DNA of 34,670 nucleotides from an uncultured Ruminococcus sp. (GTDB taxonomy: Bacteria > Bacillota > Clostridia > Oscillospirales > Acutalibacteraceae), in NCBI GenBank assembly GCA_902773635.1, contig CACYFH010000009.1, positions 1 to 34,670 on the forward strand, in the 5' to 3' direction. The position numbers and the translations under genes were made by a program. Each line of letters starts with the position of its first letter. Position 1 is the first letter of the stretch. This document shows positions 23,866-32,581 of the stretch, in pieces. The notes under the pieces are model-generated. The model made no database searches, was not told the origin of the DNA, and saw only the letters and a program-made list of their open reading frames with translations.

Positions 23866-25177
23866 ACCAATTATCGCGATCGTCGGCAGACCGAACGTCG
23901 GCAAAAGCACACTGTTCAATAAGCTCGTCGGCGAGCGCATCTCCATCGTGGACGACACTCCCGGCGTGACCCGTGACCGCATCTACGGCGAAGTAGAGTG
24001 GAGCGGACGCAGCGCGACCCTGATCGACACGGGCGGTATCGAGCCGTATTCCGACGATATCATCCTGTCCCAGATGCGCGAGCAGGCACAGCTCGCGATC
24101 GACACCGCGGATGTCATCATCATGGTCTGCGACGTGCGCTCGGGACTTGTCGCGACGGACGAGGAAGTCGCCCATATGCTGATCAAGAGCAATAAACCTC
24201 TCGTCCTGTGCGTGAATAAATGCGACTCCGTCGGCGATCTGCCCGCTGAGTTCTATGAATTCTACAAGCTCCCCTTGGAGCCGATTGCGGTCTCATCCGT
24301 CCACGGTCACGGCACCGGCGACCTGCTCGACGCCGCCTTCAAGGAGCTTGATAGCTATACGGAGGAGGAGACCGACCCCGAGGTCATCTCGGTCGCGGTC
24401 ATCGGTCGCCCGAACGTCGGTAAGTCCTCCCTGATCAACAAGATCACCGGCGAGAACCGCTGTATCGTCTCCAATATCGCCGGCACCACCCGCGACAGTA
24501 TCGACACCCGTATCGAGAACCAGTACGGCGTGTTCAATTTCATCGACACCGCCGGCATGCGCCGCAAGAGCAAGGTCACCGACCAGATCGAGCGCTATTC
24601 CATCCTGCGCGCGAAAATGGCGATCGACCGCTGCGACGTCTGCGTCATCATGCTCGATGCCGAGACCGGCATCACCGAGCAGGACACCAAGGTCGCCGGG
24701 CTCGCTCTGGAAGCGGGCAAAGCGTGCATCATCGCGGTCAATAAATGGGATGCGATCGAGAAGGACGACAAGACGATGCAGAATTTCCGCAAGGATATCG
24801 AGCGCGACTTCGCCTTCATGAGCTACGCGCCCTCGGTCTTTATCTCCGCGAAAACGGGACAAAGACTGAACAATCTATTCGAGAACATCGTCCATGTCAC
24901 CAACACCGCCGCCATGCGTATCACCACGGGACTGCTCAACGAGCTTCTCGCGAGCGCGACCGCGCGCGTCCAGCCCCCGACCGATAAGGGCAGGAGGCTG
25001 AAGATATTTTATATGACCCAGGCTTCCGTGAAGCCGCCGACCTTTATCTTCTTCTGCAACGACGCCGAGCTGTTCCATTTCTCATACCAGCGGTATCTCG
25101 AGAACCGGCTTCGCGAGGCGTTTGATTTCAGCGGAACACCCATCAGATTTGTGATAAGGGAGAGAGATAAAAAGTGA
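23858..25177 (+). CDS. der: Ribosome biogenesis GTPase Der
   Basis: 439 residues, full length, with two tandem GTPase domains and a KH-like C-terminal domain, as in Der (EngA), which acts in 50S subunit assembly. G1 of domain 1 is GRPNVGKST near residue 10 with DTGG at its G3. Domain 2 has GRPNVGKSS near residue 183, DTAG (IDTAGMRRKSKV) and NKWD. The KH-like part includes FIFFCNDAELFHFSYQRYLENRLR. It starts inside DUF512 and overlaps plsY by GTGA, so expression is probably coupled. Confidence 0.97.
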   Translation: MSKPIIAIVGRPNVGKSTLFNKLVGERISIVDDTPGVTRDRIYGEVEWSGRSATLIDTGGIEPYSDDIILSQMREQAQLAIDTADVIIMVCDVRSGLVATDEEVAHMLIKSNKPLVLCVNKCDSVGDLPAEFYEFYKLPLEPIAVSSVHGHGTGDLLDAAFKELDSYTEEETDPEVISVAVIGRPNVGKSSLINKITGENRCIVSNIAGTTRDSIDTRIENQYGVFNFIDTAGMRRKSKVTDQIERYSILRAKMAIDRCDVCVIMLDAETGITEQDTKVAGLALEAGKACIIAVNKWDAIEKDDKTMQNFRKDIERDFAFMSYAPSVFISAKTGQRLNNLFENIVHVTNTAAMRITTGLLNELLASATARVQPPTDKGRRLKIFYMTQASVKPPTFIFFCNDAELFHFSYQRYLENRLREAFDFSGTPIRFVIRERDKK

Positions 25178-25896
25178 CATTTGATCTGATCCTTCGAACC
25201 GTCGGCACGGTTGTGATCGCCTACCTGATCGGCAGTCTCAGCCCGGCTATCATCATAACAAAGCTCAAAACCGGGAAGGACATCCGTAAGATGGGCTCCG
25301 GCAATGCGGGCTTTACAAACGTTCTGCGCTCCGTGGGCGTCGGACCTGCGGTCGCGACCATCATCTGCGACTACCTCAAGGGCGTCATCGCCGTCCTGAT
25401 CGGCTGGTGGCTGTTCTCGACCCTGACCGTCACCAACGACGTTGCGCCTGTCGAGTACGTCAAGTACGGTCGCTACCTCGCGGGCATGTGCGTCATCATC
25501 GGACATTCCTTCCCGATCTACTACGGTTTCAGGGGAGGGAAGAGCGTCGTCACCGCCAACGCCCTGATGCTGGTGGTCGACTGGCGTGTGTTCCTGATGA
25601 TCCTCGGCACCTTCCTGATCATCGCGCTCGCGACCAGGCTGATCTCCCTCGGCTCTGTTGCCTGCGCCGTGCTGTACCCCGTGTACACCTTATTAGTGAC
25701 CTACTTTCTTGAATATCTGCCATTCCTCGGAACGGAGAACGAGCTGCGCTTCCGCTTCGTGCTGATCTCCACCGCCTGCGCCCTTGCGGTCGGGCTGATG
25801 GTCATTATCCGTCATAAGGATAATATCAAGCGCCTGATGAACGGCGAGGAAAAGGGCATCAAGGCTAAGAAAAAGGAGAAGGCTGAAGCAGTATGA
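25174..25896 (+). CDS. plsY: Glycerol-3-phosphate acyltransferase PlsY
   Basis: 240 residues, somewhat longer than the usual 200. PlsY moves acyl from acyl-phosphate to glycerol 3-phosphate at the start of phospholipid synthesis, in the membrane. Hydrophobic helices alternate with the family motifs GSGNAGFTNVLR and the glycine-rich FRGGKSVVT. IGHSFPIYYGF is also typical. GTG start overlaps the der stop in GTGA. The C-terminus adds a lysine-rich cytoplasmic tail (GIKAKKKEKAEAV). Its stop overlaps the next start in ATGA. Confidence 0.95.
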   Translation: MTFDLILRTVGTVVIAYLIGSLSPAIIITKLKTGKDIRKMGSGNAGFTNVLRSVGVGPAVATIICDYLKGVIAVLIGWWLFSTLTVTNDVAPVEYVKYGRYLAGMCVIIGHSFPIYYGFRGGKSVVTANALMLVVDWRVFLMILGTFLIIALATRLISLGSVACAVLYPVYTLLVTYFLEYLPFLGTENELRFRFVLISTACALAVGLMVIIRHKDNIKRLMNGEEKGIKAKKKEKAEAV

Positions 25897-27224
25897 AACG
25901 AGTGATATCCATTCTTTTTGCATTGTTGATCATAGCGGTCTGCGTGATCCCCGCCGCGGCGGTCGATTACGGCTGCAATGTCGATACTGTCTCCGGCGCG
26001 GTCTATTTGGAGAATCTCGACACCGGCGCGGTGGTCTATGAGAAGAATTCCACCACCCAGATGTATCCAGCCTCCACCACCAAGATCATGACCTACGTCA
26101 TCACGGCGGAGAACGTGACCGACTTCGATAATACGATGGTCGAGATCAAGGAGGACGTCATCACGGGTCTTGATCCCGAGAGCACCGTCATGGGCTTGTC
26201 CTCTCATATCGGCGAGCAGGTTTCCGTCCGCGATCTTCTCTACGGCTTGATGCTCCCCTCCGGCAACGACGCCGCGCTGGTGCTTGCCGATTACGTCGGT
26301 AGCGGCATCCCGCATTTTGTCGAGATGATGAACGCCAAGGCGGCGGAGCTCGGCTGTACCGGCACCCATTTCATGAACCCCCACGGTCTGTATGACGCCG
26401 ACCATTACACCACCGCCCACGACATGGCGCTGATCGCGAAGCACGCGAGAACCCTCAACAGCTTCATGGAGATCACCAGCACCGTCTACTACACTCCCGC
26501 GGGCTTTGAGACCCTGCACAACACCAACTATATGCTCGACCAGAGCTTCGAGGGCGGCGCGTACTACTACCCCTACACCAAGGGCATCAAGACCGGCTAT
26601 CTGGACGAAGCCGGAAAGTGCCTTGTCACCACCGCGGAGAAGGACGGCTTCACCTACCTTTGCGTCTGTCTCGGCGCGAACTACTCCTACGCGGAGGACG
26701 TCAACTACGCCATGAAGGACACCGCGAACCTATACAACTGGGCGTATGAGAACCTCGGCACCCAGACCGTCTACGGTCCCTCCGACACTGTCACCACCGT
26801 CCCCGTCAAGTATGTCTGGGGTGACAAGACCGTGACCGCTGTCCCTGAGAAGGAGGTTTTCGCGCTCCTGCCGAACAGCTTCAACAAGGATCTGATCGTC
26901 GTGGATATCAATTGCAAGGATGTGGTGGAAGCCCCGGTGAAGAAGGGCGACGTCCTCGGCACCGTCAGCGTCCGCTATGACGATATGGATCTCGGCACGA
27001 CCAACGTCGTCGCCGCTCAGGATATCGAGCGCGACGGCTTGAACTACACGCTCTCGAAGATCGGCGAGTTCATCAAGACCCATATCGTGCTTGTGCTGAT
27101 CATCGTCGTCGTCCTGATCCTGCTGATCATCCTGCTGGTCGCCGCAAGCTCCGCCCGACGCCGCCGCAAAGCCCGCGCCGCCAGAGCAAGAAACAGAGGC
27201 ACCGCCGGCCGCCATTCCAGATGA
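25893..27224 (+). CDS. dacF: Serine D-alanyl-D-alanine carboxypeptidase (DacF-like), membrane-anchored
   Basis: 443 residues. Signal peptide VISILFALLIIAVCVIPAAA. Motifs: STTK (61-64, nucleophile Ser61), SGN (123-125), KTG (233-235). Beyond the penicillin-binding domain there is a PBP5-type C-terminal domain, then a real transmembrane helix (IVLVLIIVVVLILLIILLVA) and an arginine-rich cytoplasmic tail (SSARRRRKARAARARNRG). Unlike the paralogue at 9401 it has a full C-terminal anchor. It is translationally coupled to plsY. It trims D-Ala from peptidoglycan stem peptides. Confidence 0.93.
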   Translation: MKRVISILFALLIIAVCVIPAAAVDYGCNVDTVSGAVYLENLDTGAVVYEKNSTTQMYPASTTKIMTYVITAENVTDFDNTMVEIKEDVITGLDPESTVMGLSSHIGEQVSVRDLLYGLMLPSGNDAALVLADYVGSGIPHFVEMMNAKAAELGCTGTHFMNPHGLYDADHYTTAHDMALIAKHARTLNSFMEITSTVYYTPAGFETLHNTNYMLDQSFEGGAYYYPYTKGIKTGYLDEAGKCLVTTAEKDGFTYLCVCLGANYSYAEDVNYAMKDTANLYNWAYENLGTQTVYGPSDTVTTVPVKYVWGDKTVTAVPEKEVFALLPNSFNKDLIVVDINCKDVVEAPVKKGDVLGTVSVRYDDMDLGTTNVVAAQDIERDGLNYTLSKIGEFIKTHIVLVLIIVVVLILLIILLVAASSARRRRKARAARARNRGTAGRHSR

Positions 27225-27236
27225 AAACATAAAAGC

Positions 27237-27268
27237 AAAGCGACAGGTCACGCGCCTGCCGCTTTTCA
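27237..27268 (+). terminator. Terminator of the DUF512-der-plsY-dacF operon
   Basis: AAAGCGACAGG-TCACGCG-CCTGCCGCTTTT with a single A/C mismatch. Confidence 0.7.
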
Positions 27269-27303
27269 TTTGCACAATCTGTCGGATTTCGGGGAACTTT
27301 CTC

Positions 27304-27332
27304 TTGACTAATCTTCCCCGAGGTTATACAAT
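27304..27332 (+). promoter_or_regulatory. Sigma-A type promoter of the HIT gene
   Basis: TTGACT at 27304-27309, 17 bases, TACAAT at 27327-27332, 32 bases before the start codon. Confidence 0.7.
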
Positions 27333-27364
27333 AAATAGGTAATAAAGATTTCAGGAGGCAAGCT

Positions 27365-27706
27365 ATGTCAGACTGCATTTTTTGTAAGATAGCCGCGGGA
27401 GAGATCCCCTCGAACAAGGTCTATGAGGACGACCGCATCATCGCGATCCACGACCTCAACCCGATGGCGCCCGTGCATGTGCTCTTCATCCCGAAGGAGC
27501 ATTATTGCTGCGCGAACGCGATCAACGCAGAGAACAGCGATATTATCGCCCATATCTTTGAGAAGATCCCCGTTGTCGCGAAGGAGCTGGGACTTGAAAA
27601 CGGCTACCGCATCGTCAACAACTGCGGCGAGGACGGCGGCCAGACCGTCATGCACATCCATTTCCATCTCCTCGGCGGCAAGAAGCTGAGCCTCGGAATG
27701 GGCTGA
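27365..27706 (+). CDS. HIT family purine-nucleoside phosphoramidase (HinT-like)
   Basis: 113 residues, full length. Members hydrolyse AMP-linked phosphoramidates in the cytoplasm. It begins DCIFCKIAAGEIPSNKVYED, with a Cys pair that can bind zinc. HVLFIPKEHY follows, and HIHFHLLGG (H97, H99, H101) is the histidine triad with the catalytic middle histidine. CAGGAGG precedes the ATG. The next gene starts 73 bases later without a terminator. Confidence 0.95.
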   Translation: MSDCIFCKIAAGEIPSNKVYEDDRIIAIHDLNPMAPVHVLFIPKEHYCCANAINAENSDIIAHIFEKIPVVAKELGLENGYRIVNNCGEDGGQTVMHIHFHLLGGKKLSLGMG

Positions 27707-27779
27707 CTCAGCATATTGATCTCCAGGCTCCGTGCCATAGCGAACTTAATCAAAACAAAAGTAAAGAAGGTATTTTCCC

Positions 27780-28319
27780 ATGGGCAGAACATTTAAAATG
27801 AATATCGCCGGCTGTGAGCGCGAGCTCCCGCTGTGCGAAGTGAACGCGCATCTGGACATCGCCGCTTTCATCATGTTCGGCGACGTAGAGGTGACGGAGA
27901 AGGCCGCCGCGGAGCTGTTGAAGATCGCTCCCAAGCACGACGTCGTCATCACAGCGGAGGCCAAGGGCATCCCGCTCTGCTATGAGGTCGCGCGCCAGGG
28001 CTGCGGCAAGTACATCGTCGCGCGCAAGGGCGTGAAGGTCTATATGCCCGACCCCATCAGCGTGAACGTCCAGTCCATCACCACCCTGAGCCAGCAGACC
28101 CTCTATCTCGGCAGCGACGACGCGGAGCATATGCGCGGCAAGGACGTCCTGATCGTGGACGACGTCATCTCCACCGGCGAGAGCCTCCACGCGCTTGAGG
28201 CGCTGGTCGAGAAGGCGGGCGGCAACATCGTCGGCAAGGCGGCTGTCCTCGCGGAAGGCGACGCGGCTGACCGCGACGACATCATCTTCCTCCAAAAGCT
28301 CCCCGTATTCCCTAAGTAA
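27780..28319 (+). CDS. apt: Type I phosphoribosyltransferase (adenine PRTase-like)
   Basis: 179 residues. The PRPP-binding loop VLIVDDVISTGES starts at residue 123 (Asp127, Asp128). ITAEAKGIPLCYEVA and YIVARKGVKVYMP are shared with adenine-type phosphoribosyltransferases. It salvages a purine base with PRPP. The exact base is not certain: xanthine-type or regulatory PRTases have similar motifs, and the N-terminus is not a textbook Apt. It probably belongs to the HIT transcript. Confidence 0.8.
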   Translation: MGRTFKMNIAGCERELPLCEVNAHLDIAAFIMFGDVEVTEKAAAELLKIAPKHDVVITAEAKGIPLCYEVARQGCGKYIVARKGVKVYMPDPISVNVQSITTLSQQTLYLGSDDAEHMRGKDVLIVDDVISTGESLHALEALVEKAGGNIVGKAAVLAEGDAADRDDIIFLQKLPVFPK

Positions 28320-28341
28320 ATCCTGATTCATTCAAATAGAT

Positions 28342-28400
28342 GTCATTGCGAGCCCTTTAGGGCGCGGCAATCCCACAAAGAGAGAATCGCACGAATCATC
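28342..28400. repeat. Palindromic repeat family B, short copy
   Basis: GTCATTGCGAGCCCTTTAGG, then GCGCGGCAATCCCACAAAGAG, sharing the ends and the ATCCCACAAA block of the copy at 8707. It lies between the phosphoribosyltransferase and comEC genes. Confidence 0.72.
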
Positions 28401-28429
28401 ATTTGCAAAACCATTAAAGAGGTAAACTC

Positions 28430-30646
28430 ATGAAGCGATTGTTAGCACAGATCGGTATTACATACTTTTCTGTGCTGGCGGTCGCTTTTTATTTATCCGA
28501 TCTTTTAATATTGATCCTCGCGGGCGTCGCGCTGATCCTCTCCGTCCTCTTTCTGATCATCCGCAAGACCCGTCGGACGATCTTCGTCCCCGCGATGGCA
28601 GTCGCCGCGCTCGTCGCCTGTCTCGTCAATCTCGGCTTTACCCATTGGCACGTCCTTCCGCTGATCGAGAAGTACGCGGATTCCGAGCGTGTGATCAAGG
28701 CTGTTGTCAGCGACGAGCCGTACCGCTGCTACACCCAGACCGTCTATCCGATGGAGGTCAGAGCGGTCGATGGGGAAGAGGCGCGCTTCCGTCTCCTGCT
28801 CTACTCCAAAGAGGATCTCGGCGCTGAGCCGGACGATCTTCTCACCTTCTCGGCGACACTCTCAAAGACGGAGAACGACACCTACCGTTCCCGCCAATAC
28901 TTTCTCAACGTTGACGACTACCGGATAACGGAGCATGAAGCGGCTGAGAGCCATTCCTTATACTTCCACCTGATCAAGCTGCGCGAGAAGCTGCGTTCCG
29001 GCTTGAACGTCTGCCTGCCCGCAGACTGCGCCGCTCTCTGCCGCGCGGTGTTCATCGGCGATAAATACGCCCTCGATACGGACACGCTCAGCGCCTTTCG
29101 CTATGCGGGCGCGTCCTACTTCATCGTCGTTTCGGGCATGCATTTCGTCGTTATCTGCGGCTTGATCGCGCGCCTGCTTCGCCGTCTTCGCAACCGCTGG
29201 CTGAGCCTGATCCTGAGCGTTCTTTTCATCCTGATGTATATGGCGCTGACGGGCTTTCGACCGTCCGTCCTGCGCGCGGGCATCATGATGCTGGTCTACA
29301 TGACCGGCTCCGCTCTGCGGCGGCAGACCTATTCTCCCAATCACCTCGGACTCGCGGGCGTCCTGATCCCCTTCATCGTCTCGCCCTACGGCGCGGGTGA
29401 CGTCGGGCTGATCCTCTCCTTCTATGCGACCCTCGCGATCCTGCTCTGGGCGACCCCGATCCTCAACAAGATCGGCTGTAAAGATCCGGAGGGCGCGATC
29501 CTCCGCTTCCATCCGAGAGCCTTCTTCCACCGCCTGAGAACGCAGGATAAGAAGAAAACGGCAAACCCACCCTCACAAAAACTCGATTGGCTGAAAAAGC
29601 TCTGGAATATCTTTGCATCCGTCCTCGCGGTCAGTATGGCAGTCAACATCCTCGTCTTTCCGCTGAGCATCATCATCTTCCGCAGCTTCTCGCTGGTCAC
29701 GCTCCTGTCCTCTGTCCTGCTCTATTATTGGATCTACCTGATCCTCCTGCTCTCGATGGCGGTCGCGATCCTGTTCTGGCTCGGACCTCTGCGCGTGCTG
29801 ACCGTACCGCTCGCGGCTCTCCTGACCCTCTCATGCCGGATCGTCCTGTGGATCGTCCGCACCCTCGCCGACCTGCCCTTCTCCTATATCCCGATGCGCG
29901 AGGACTACCTGATCGTGTGGATCATCAGCTCTGCGCTGTTTTTCACCGCCGCCTATCTCTGCAAGACCAAGCGCAAAGCCTGCCTGCGCTATGCGGCGCT
30001 TGGCTCAGCCCTCGTCTTTATTGCGGGTGCGCTCCTGCATACCGTCCTCAATCTGAATACCCTGACCCTTCGCGTCTTTGAGAGCGAAAGCGGTATCTGC
30101 GCGGGCGTCGACTGCGGCGGTCGCTTCTACCTTCTGTCAACGGAATGTTCCTCCAAAACCCTCTATAACTCCCTGAGGAAGCTCGAGAGATCCTACGGCG
30201 GCGCGGAGCTGATTCTCTGCTCCAATATCAAGACCCTCGAAAAGCTCGAGCAGTTCTCCGACAGAGAATTTGCAATTTCCGGCTATTTGTTGTATGATGA
30301 TTCATATACGGCGAACGACCCGCGCATCCGCAGGGTAGGGGAGAACACGACCTTCGTCCTCGGTGACGACCTGACCCTCACGACCTACCTTTCCAAGGGG
30401 CATGTGCTCTCCTATCTCCGCGCCGGAAACAGGACGCTCCTCCTTCTCCCTAAGACCTGTTCCCTCAGCGATATCCCCGAGAGCCTGCGCCGACCCGATA
30501 TCATCGTCATGCCGTCTCCCTTCGCGGGAGCGGATGCGCTGACCTGTACCGATCTCATTCTGGGCGGCAGCAAGCCCCTTTCTTTACCTTCCTACAGCAA
30601 CATCCATCTGACCGCCGACGGCGATTTATCCTACGATCTGAGGTGA
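28430..30646 (+). CDS. comEC: ComEC/Rec2-type competence protein with degenerate C-terminal domain
   Basis: 738 residues, close to usual length. N-terminal membrane helices, a periplasm-side OB-like region and the ComEC core (YFIVVSGMHFVVICGLIARL, then LTGFRPSVLRAGIMML) mark the channel that brings single-stranded DNA across the membrane. The last ~190 residues should be the metallo-beta-lactamase-like nuclease domain. Its fold-like pattern remains (RVFESESGICAGVDCGG, LILCSNIKTLEKLEQF), but the HxHxDH metal motif is not visible. The channel is recognisable while the nuclease looks inactive. AAAGAGGTAAAC precedes the ATG; holA starts 3 bases after the stop. Confidence 0.85.
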   Translation: MKRLLAQIGITYFSVLAVAFYLSDLLILILAGVALILSVLFLIIRKTRRTIFVPAMAVAALVACLVNLGFTHWHVLPLIEKYADSERVIKAVVSDEPYRCYTQTVYPMEVRAVDGEEARFRLLLYSKEDLGAEPDDLLTFSATLSKTENDTYRSRQYFLNVDDYRITEHEAAESHSLYFHLIKLREKLRSGLNVCLPADCAALCRAVFIGDKYALDTDTLSAFRYAGASYFIVVSGMHFVVICGLIARLLRRLRNRWLSLILSVLFILMYMALTGFRPSVLRAGIMMLVYMTGSALRRQTYSPNHLGLAGVLIPFIVSPYGAGDVGLILSFYATLAILLWATPILNKIGCKDPEGAILRFHPRAFFHRLRTQDKKKTANPPSQKLDWLKKLWNIFASVLAVSMAVNILVFPLSIIIFRSFSLVTLLSSVLLYYWIYLILLLSMAVAILFWLGPLRVLTVPLAALLTLSCRIVLWIVRTLADLPFSYIPMREDYLIVWIISSALFFTAAYLCKTKRKACLRYAALGSALVFIAGALLHTVLNLNTLTLRVFESESGICAGVDCGGRFYLLSTECSSKTLYNSLRKLERSYGGAELILCSNIKTLEKLEQFSDREFAISGYLLYDDSYTANDPRIRRVGENTTFVLGDDLTLTTYLSKGHVLSYLRAGNRTLLLLPKTCSLSDIPESLRRPDIIVMPSPFAGADALTCTDLILGGSKPLSLPSYSNIHLTADGDLSYDLR

Positions 30647-30649
30647 CCT

Positions 30650-31696
30650 ATGTATACCGAAAGTGAACTGAAAAAGCACCTGAACAGTGGCAGCTTCCGC
30701 AATCTCTACCTGACCTTCGGTGAGGAGAAGATGCTCGTGAAGCGTTCCGCCGAGCTGATCCTGAAGAAGGTCTCCGGCGGCGACCTGAGCGAGTTCAACT
30801 ACCATGAATTTGACAACAACAGCGATATTGCGGATATCTCCGTCAGCGCGGATATCATCCCCTTCATGAGCGAGCGCAACATCGTCCGCATCACGGATAT
30901 GGACGTCGACAAGCTCGGCAAGAGCAATTTCGAAGCCCTGATGAAGATCCTGCAAAATCTCCCTTCTTCCACCGTCGTGATCTTCACCATGCCCACCCTC
31001 GACGTCACCTCCAAGACCGCCAAGGAACCGATGAAGAAGCTGATCTCCTTCATCGACAAGAACGGCGTCTGCCTCGAGCTGACCCACCGCACAGGTCTCG
31101 CCCTCGAGCGCGATCTCTGCAAGTGGGCGAAGGCGGGCGGCTGCACCATGACCGAGCTGACCGCCCATACCCTCGTCCAGTACGTCGGCGAGGATCTCAA
31201 CCGCCTCAACGCCGAGATGAAGAAGCTCACCGCCTATGCCGACGGTGCGGAGATTACCCCCGAGATGATCGACCTGCTCGTCTCCAAAAGCACCGACGCC
31301 AGCGTCTACGACCTTTTCGGCTACATCATCAGCGGCAAGCTCGACCCCGCTCTCCGCGCCCTCTCCGTCCTTTTCTACCAGCGCGTCGAGCCGGTCTATA
31401 TCGTCACCGTCCTCTCCGGCGCCTACCTCGACGCCTACCGCGCGCGCGTCGGCACAGAAGCCGGCAAGCCCTCAGCGGAGATAGGGAAGGACTTCAACTA
31501 CAAAAAACGCGCCTGGGTGCTCGATAAGATCGCCCGTCAGATCAAGAGCGTCTCCACCCCTGCCTTGCGGAGAAGTCTCGACGAGCTTCTCTCCGCCCAG
31601 ACCCGCCTGGTCACAGAAGCGGTCGACGGCACCGCCGAGGTCGAGCGCCTTGTCTGCACCCTCGCCCTGATCGCGGAGGATCGCGCTGATGCCTGA
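30650..31696 (+). CDS. holA: DNA polymerase III delta subunit
   Basis: 348 residues, normal length. HolA is the subunit of the clamp loader that opens the beta sliding clamp. The N-terminus YTESELKKHL and NLYLTFGEEKMLVKRSAELI is typical. Features further on include the ERNIVRITDMDVDK strand, LVQYVGEDLNRLNAEMKKL and SKSTDASVYDLFGYIISG. Placement directly after comEC is the common order in Firmicutes. It overlaps the TOPRIM gene by 8 bases. Confidence 0.93.
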   Translation: MYTESELKKHLNSGSFRNLYLTFGEEKMLVKRSAELILKKVSGGDLSEFNYHEFDNNSDIADISVSADIIPFMSERNIVRITDMDVDKLGKSNFEALMKILQNLPSSTVVIFTMPTLDVTSKTAKEPMKKLISFIDKNGVCLELTHRTGLALERDLCKWAKAGGCTMTELTAHTLVQYVGEDLNRLNAEMKKLTAYADGAEITPEMIDLLVSKSTDASVYDLFGYIISGKLDPALRALSVLFYQRVEPVYIVTVLSGAYLDAYRARVGTEAGKPSAEIGKDFNYKKRAWVLDKIARQIKSVSTPALRRSLDELLSAQTRLVTEAVDGTAEVERLVCTLALIAEDRADA

Positions 31697-32360
31697 GAAG
31701 ATACAGCTGAAAGAAGCCGTCCTCGTAGAAGGCCGCTACGACCGCATCAAGCTCAGCGAGTTCATCGCTTCGCCCATCATCGAGACCGGCGGCTTCCGCG
31801 TGTTCAAGGATAAGGAGAAGCAGGCTCTGATCCGCGCCATCGCCGCGCGCCGCGGCATCCTCGTCATGACCGACGTCGACTCCGCGGGCTTCGTGATCCG
31901 CAACTTCCTGCGCGGCATCGTCCCGGAATCTCAGCTTCTCCATGCCTACATCCCGACAGTACAGGGCAAGGAACGCCGCAAGCCCGAACCCTCCAAGGAA
32001 GGCGTCCTCGGCGTAGAGGGACTCGACCGCGAGACCCTCCTCAAAGCCATCCAAACCTCCGGCGCACATATAAATGAGGCTCCCTTTGGTAAAGGGAGCT
32101 GTCGCGAAGCGACTGAGGGATTGCATAATTGTCCGAGCGGACACGAGTGTCCCGCGAGTAACCATTCCCCCCTCACCAAGCTCGACCTCTACACCTACTC
32201 CCTCAGCGGCACTCCCGACGCCGCGAAGAACCGCGCCGCCCTGCTCTCCGCCCTCGGACTGCCCAAATACCTCACCGCGAACGCCCTCCTCTCCGCCCTC
32301 AACTGCCTGTTCACCAAAGAGGAATTCGAGCGTTATCTCGACACCACAGACTTCTCCTGA
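31689..32360 (+). CDS. rnmV: RNase M5-like TOPRIM protein (DUF4093) with a translated repeat insertion
   Basis: 223 residues. The N-terminal TOPRIM domain has VEGRYD (13-18), IETGGF and TDVDSAG (61-67, Asp62 and Asp64), as in RNase M5, which matures 5S rRNA. GVLGVEGLDRETLLKAI follows, and then TKLDLYTYSLSGTPDAAKNR onward matches the C-terminal DUF4093 part. Between them, about residues 130-159 (GAHINEAPF to PASNH) are encoded by a family-C palindromic repeat and have no counterpart in the family. The frame is kept through about 100 bases, so a full-length protein is still predicted. Whether it is active is unknown. Confidence 0.82.
   Translation: MPEKIQLKEAVLVEGRYDRIKLSEFIASPIIETGGFRVFKDKEKQALIRAIAARRGILVMTDVDSAGFVIRNFLRGIVPESQLLHAYIPTVQGKERRKPEPSKEGVLGVEGLDRETLLKAIQTSGAHINEAPFGKGSCREATEGLHNCPSGHECPASNHSPLTKLDLYTYSLSGTPDAAKNRAALLSALGLPKYLTANALLSALNCLFTKEEFERYLDTTDFS
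32078..32165. repeat. Palindromic repeat family C, copy inside the RNase M5-like gene
   Basis: GGCTCCCTTTGGTAAAGGGA, then GTCGCGAAGCGAC, TGAGGGATTGCATAATTG and a GTCCGAGCGGACACGAGTG tail. It shares more than 40 bases almost exactly with 4126-4180 apart from the inner loop. It has no in-frame stop in the gene's frame. Confidence 0.85.
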
Positions 32361-32385
32361 CCCGCCAAACGGCGGGTTTTCTTTT
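32361..32385 (+). terminator. Terminator after the comEC-holA-RNase M5-like operon
   Basis: CCCGCC-AAAC-GGCGGG followed by TTTTCTTTT, directly after the stop codon. Confidence 0.85.
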
Positions 32386-32388
32386 CAA

Positions 32389-32490
32389 TGTAGGGGACGT
32401 CGCCCCCGACGTCCCGCCAGTAAAGCCTTCCCCTTGGGGGGAAGGTGGGCTTACGTTTCCTCTTGCAGTCGAACTCAGAGAATCAAGGGA
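32389..32490. repeat. Repeat cluster: family-A-like hairpin plus truncated family D copy
   Basis: TGTAGGGGACGTCGCCCCCG with GACGTCCCGCC (32389-32418) is a short variant related to repeat A. At 32422 AAAGCCTTCCCCTTGGGGGG begins a family D copy whose middle is deleted and whose tail CGAACTCAGAG / AATCAAGGG matches 22470-22491. Confidence 0.65.
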
Positions 32491-32581
32491 TACCGCAACA
32501 TGTCGCATTTCAACCTTGCTAAGCAATCGACCGCCCCCCTCAACATTCCATCACAATCCCTTCGCCTGATCCACCACCATA

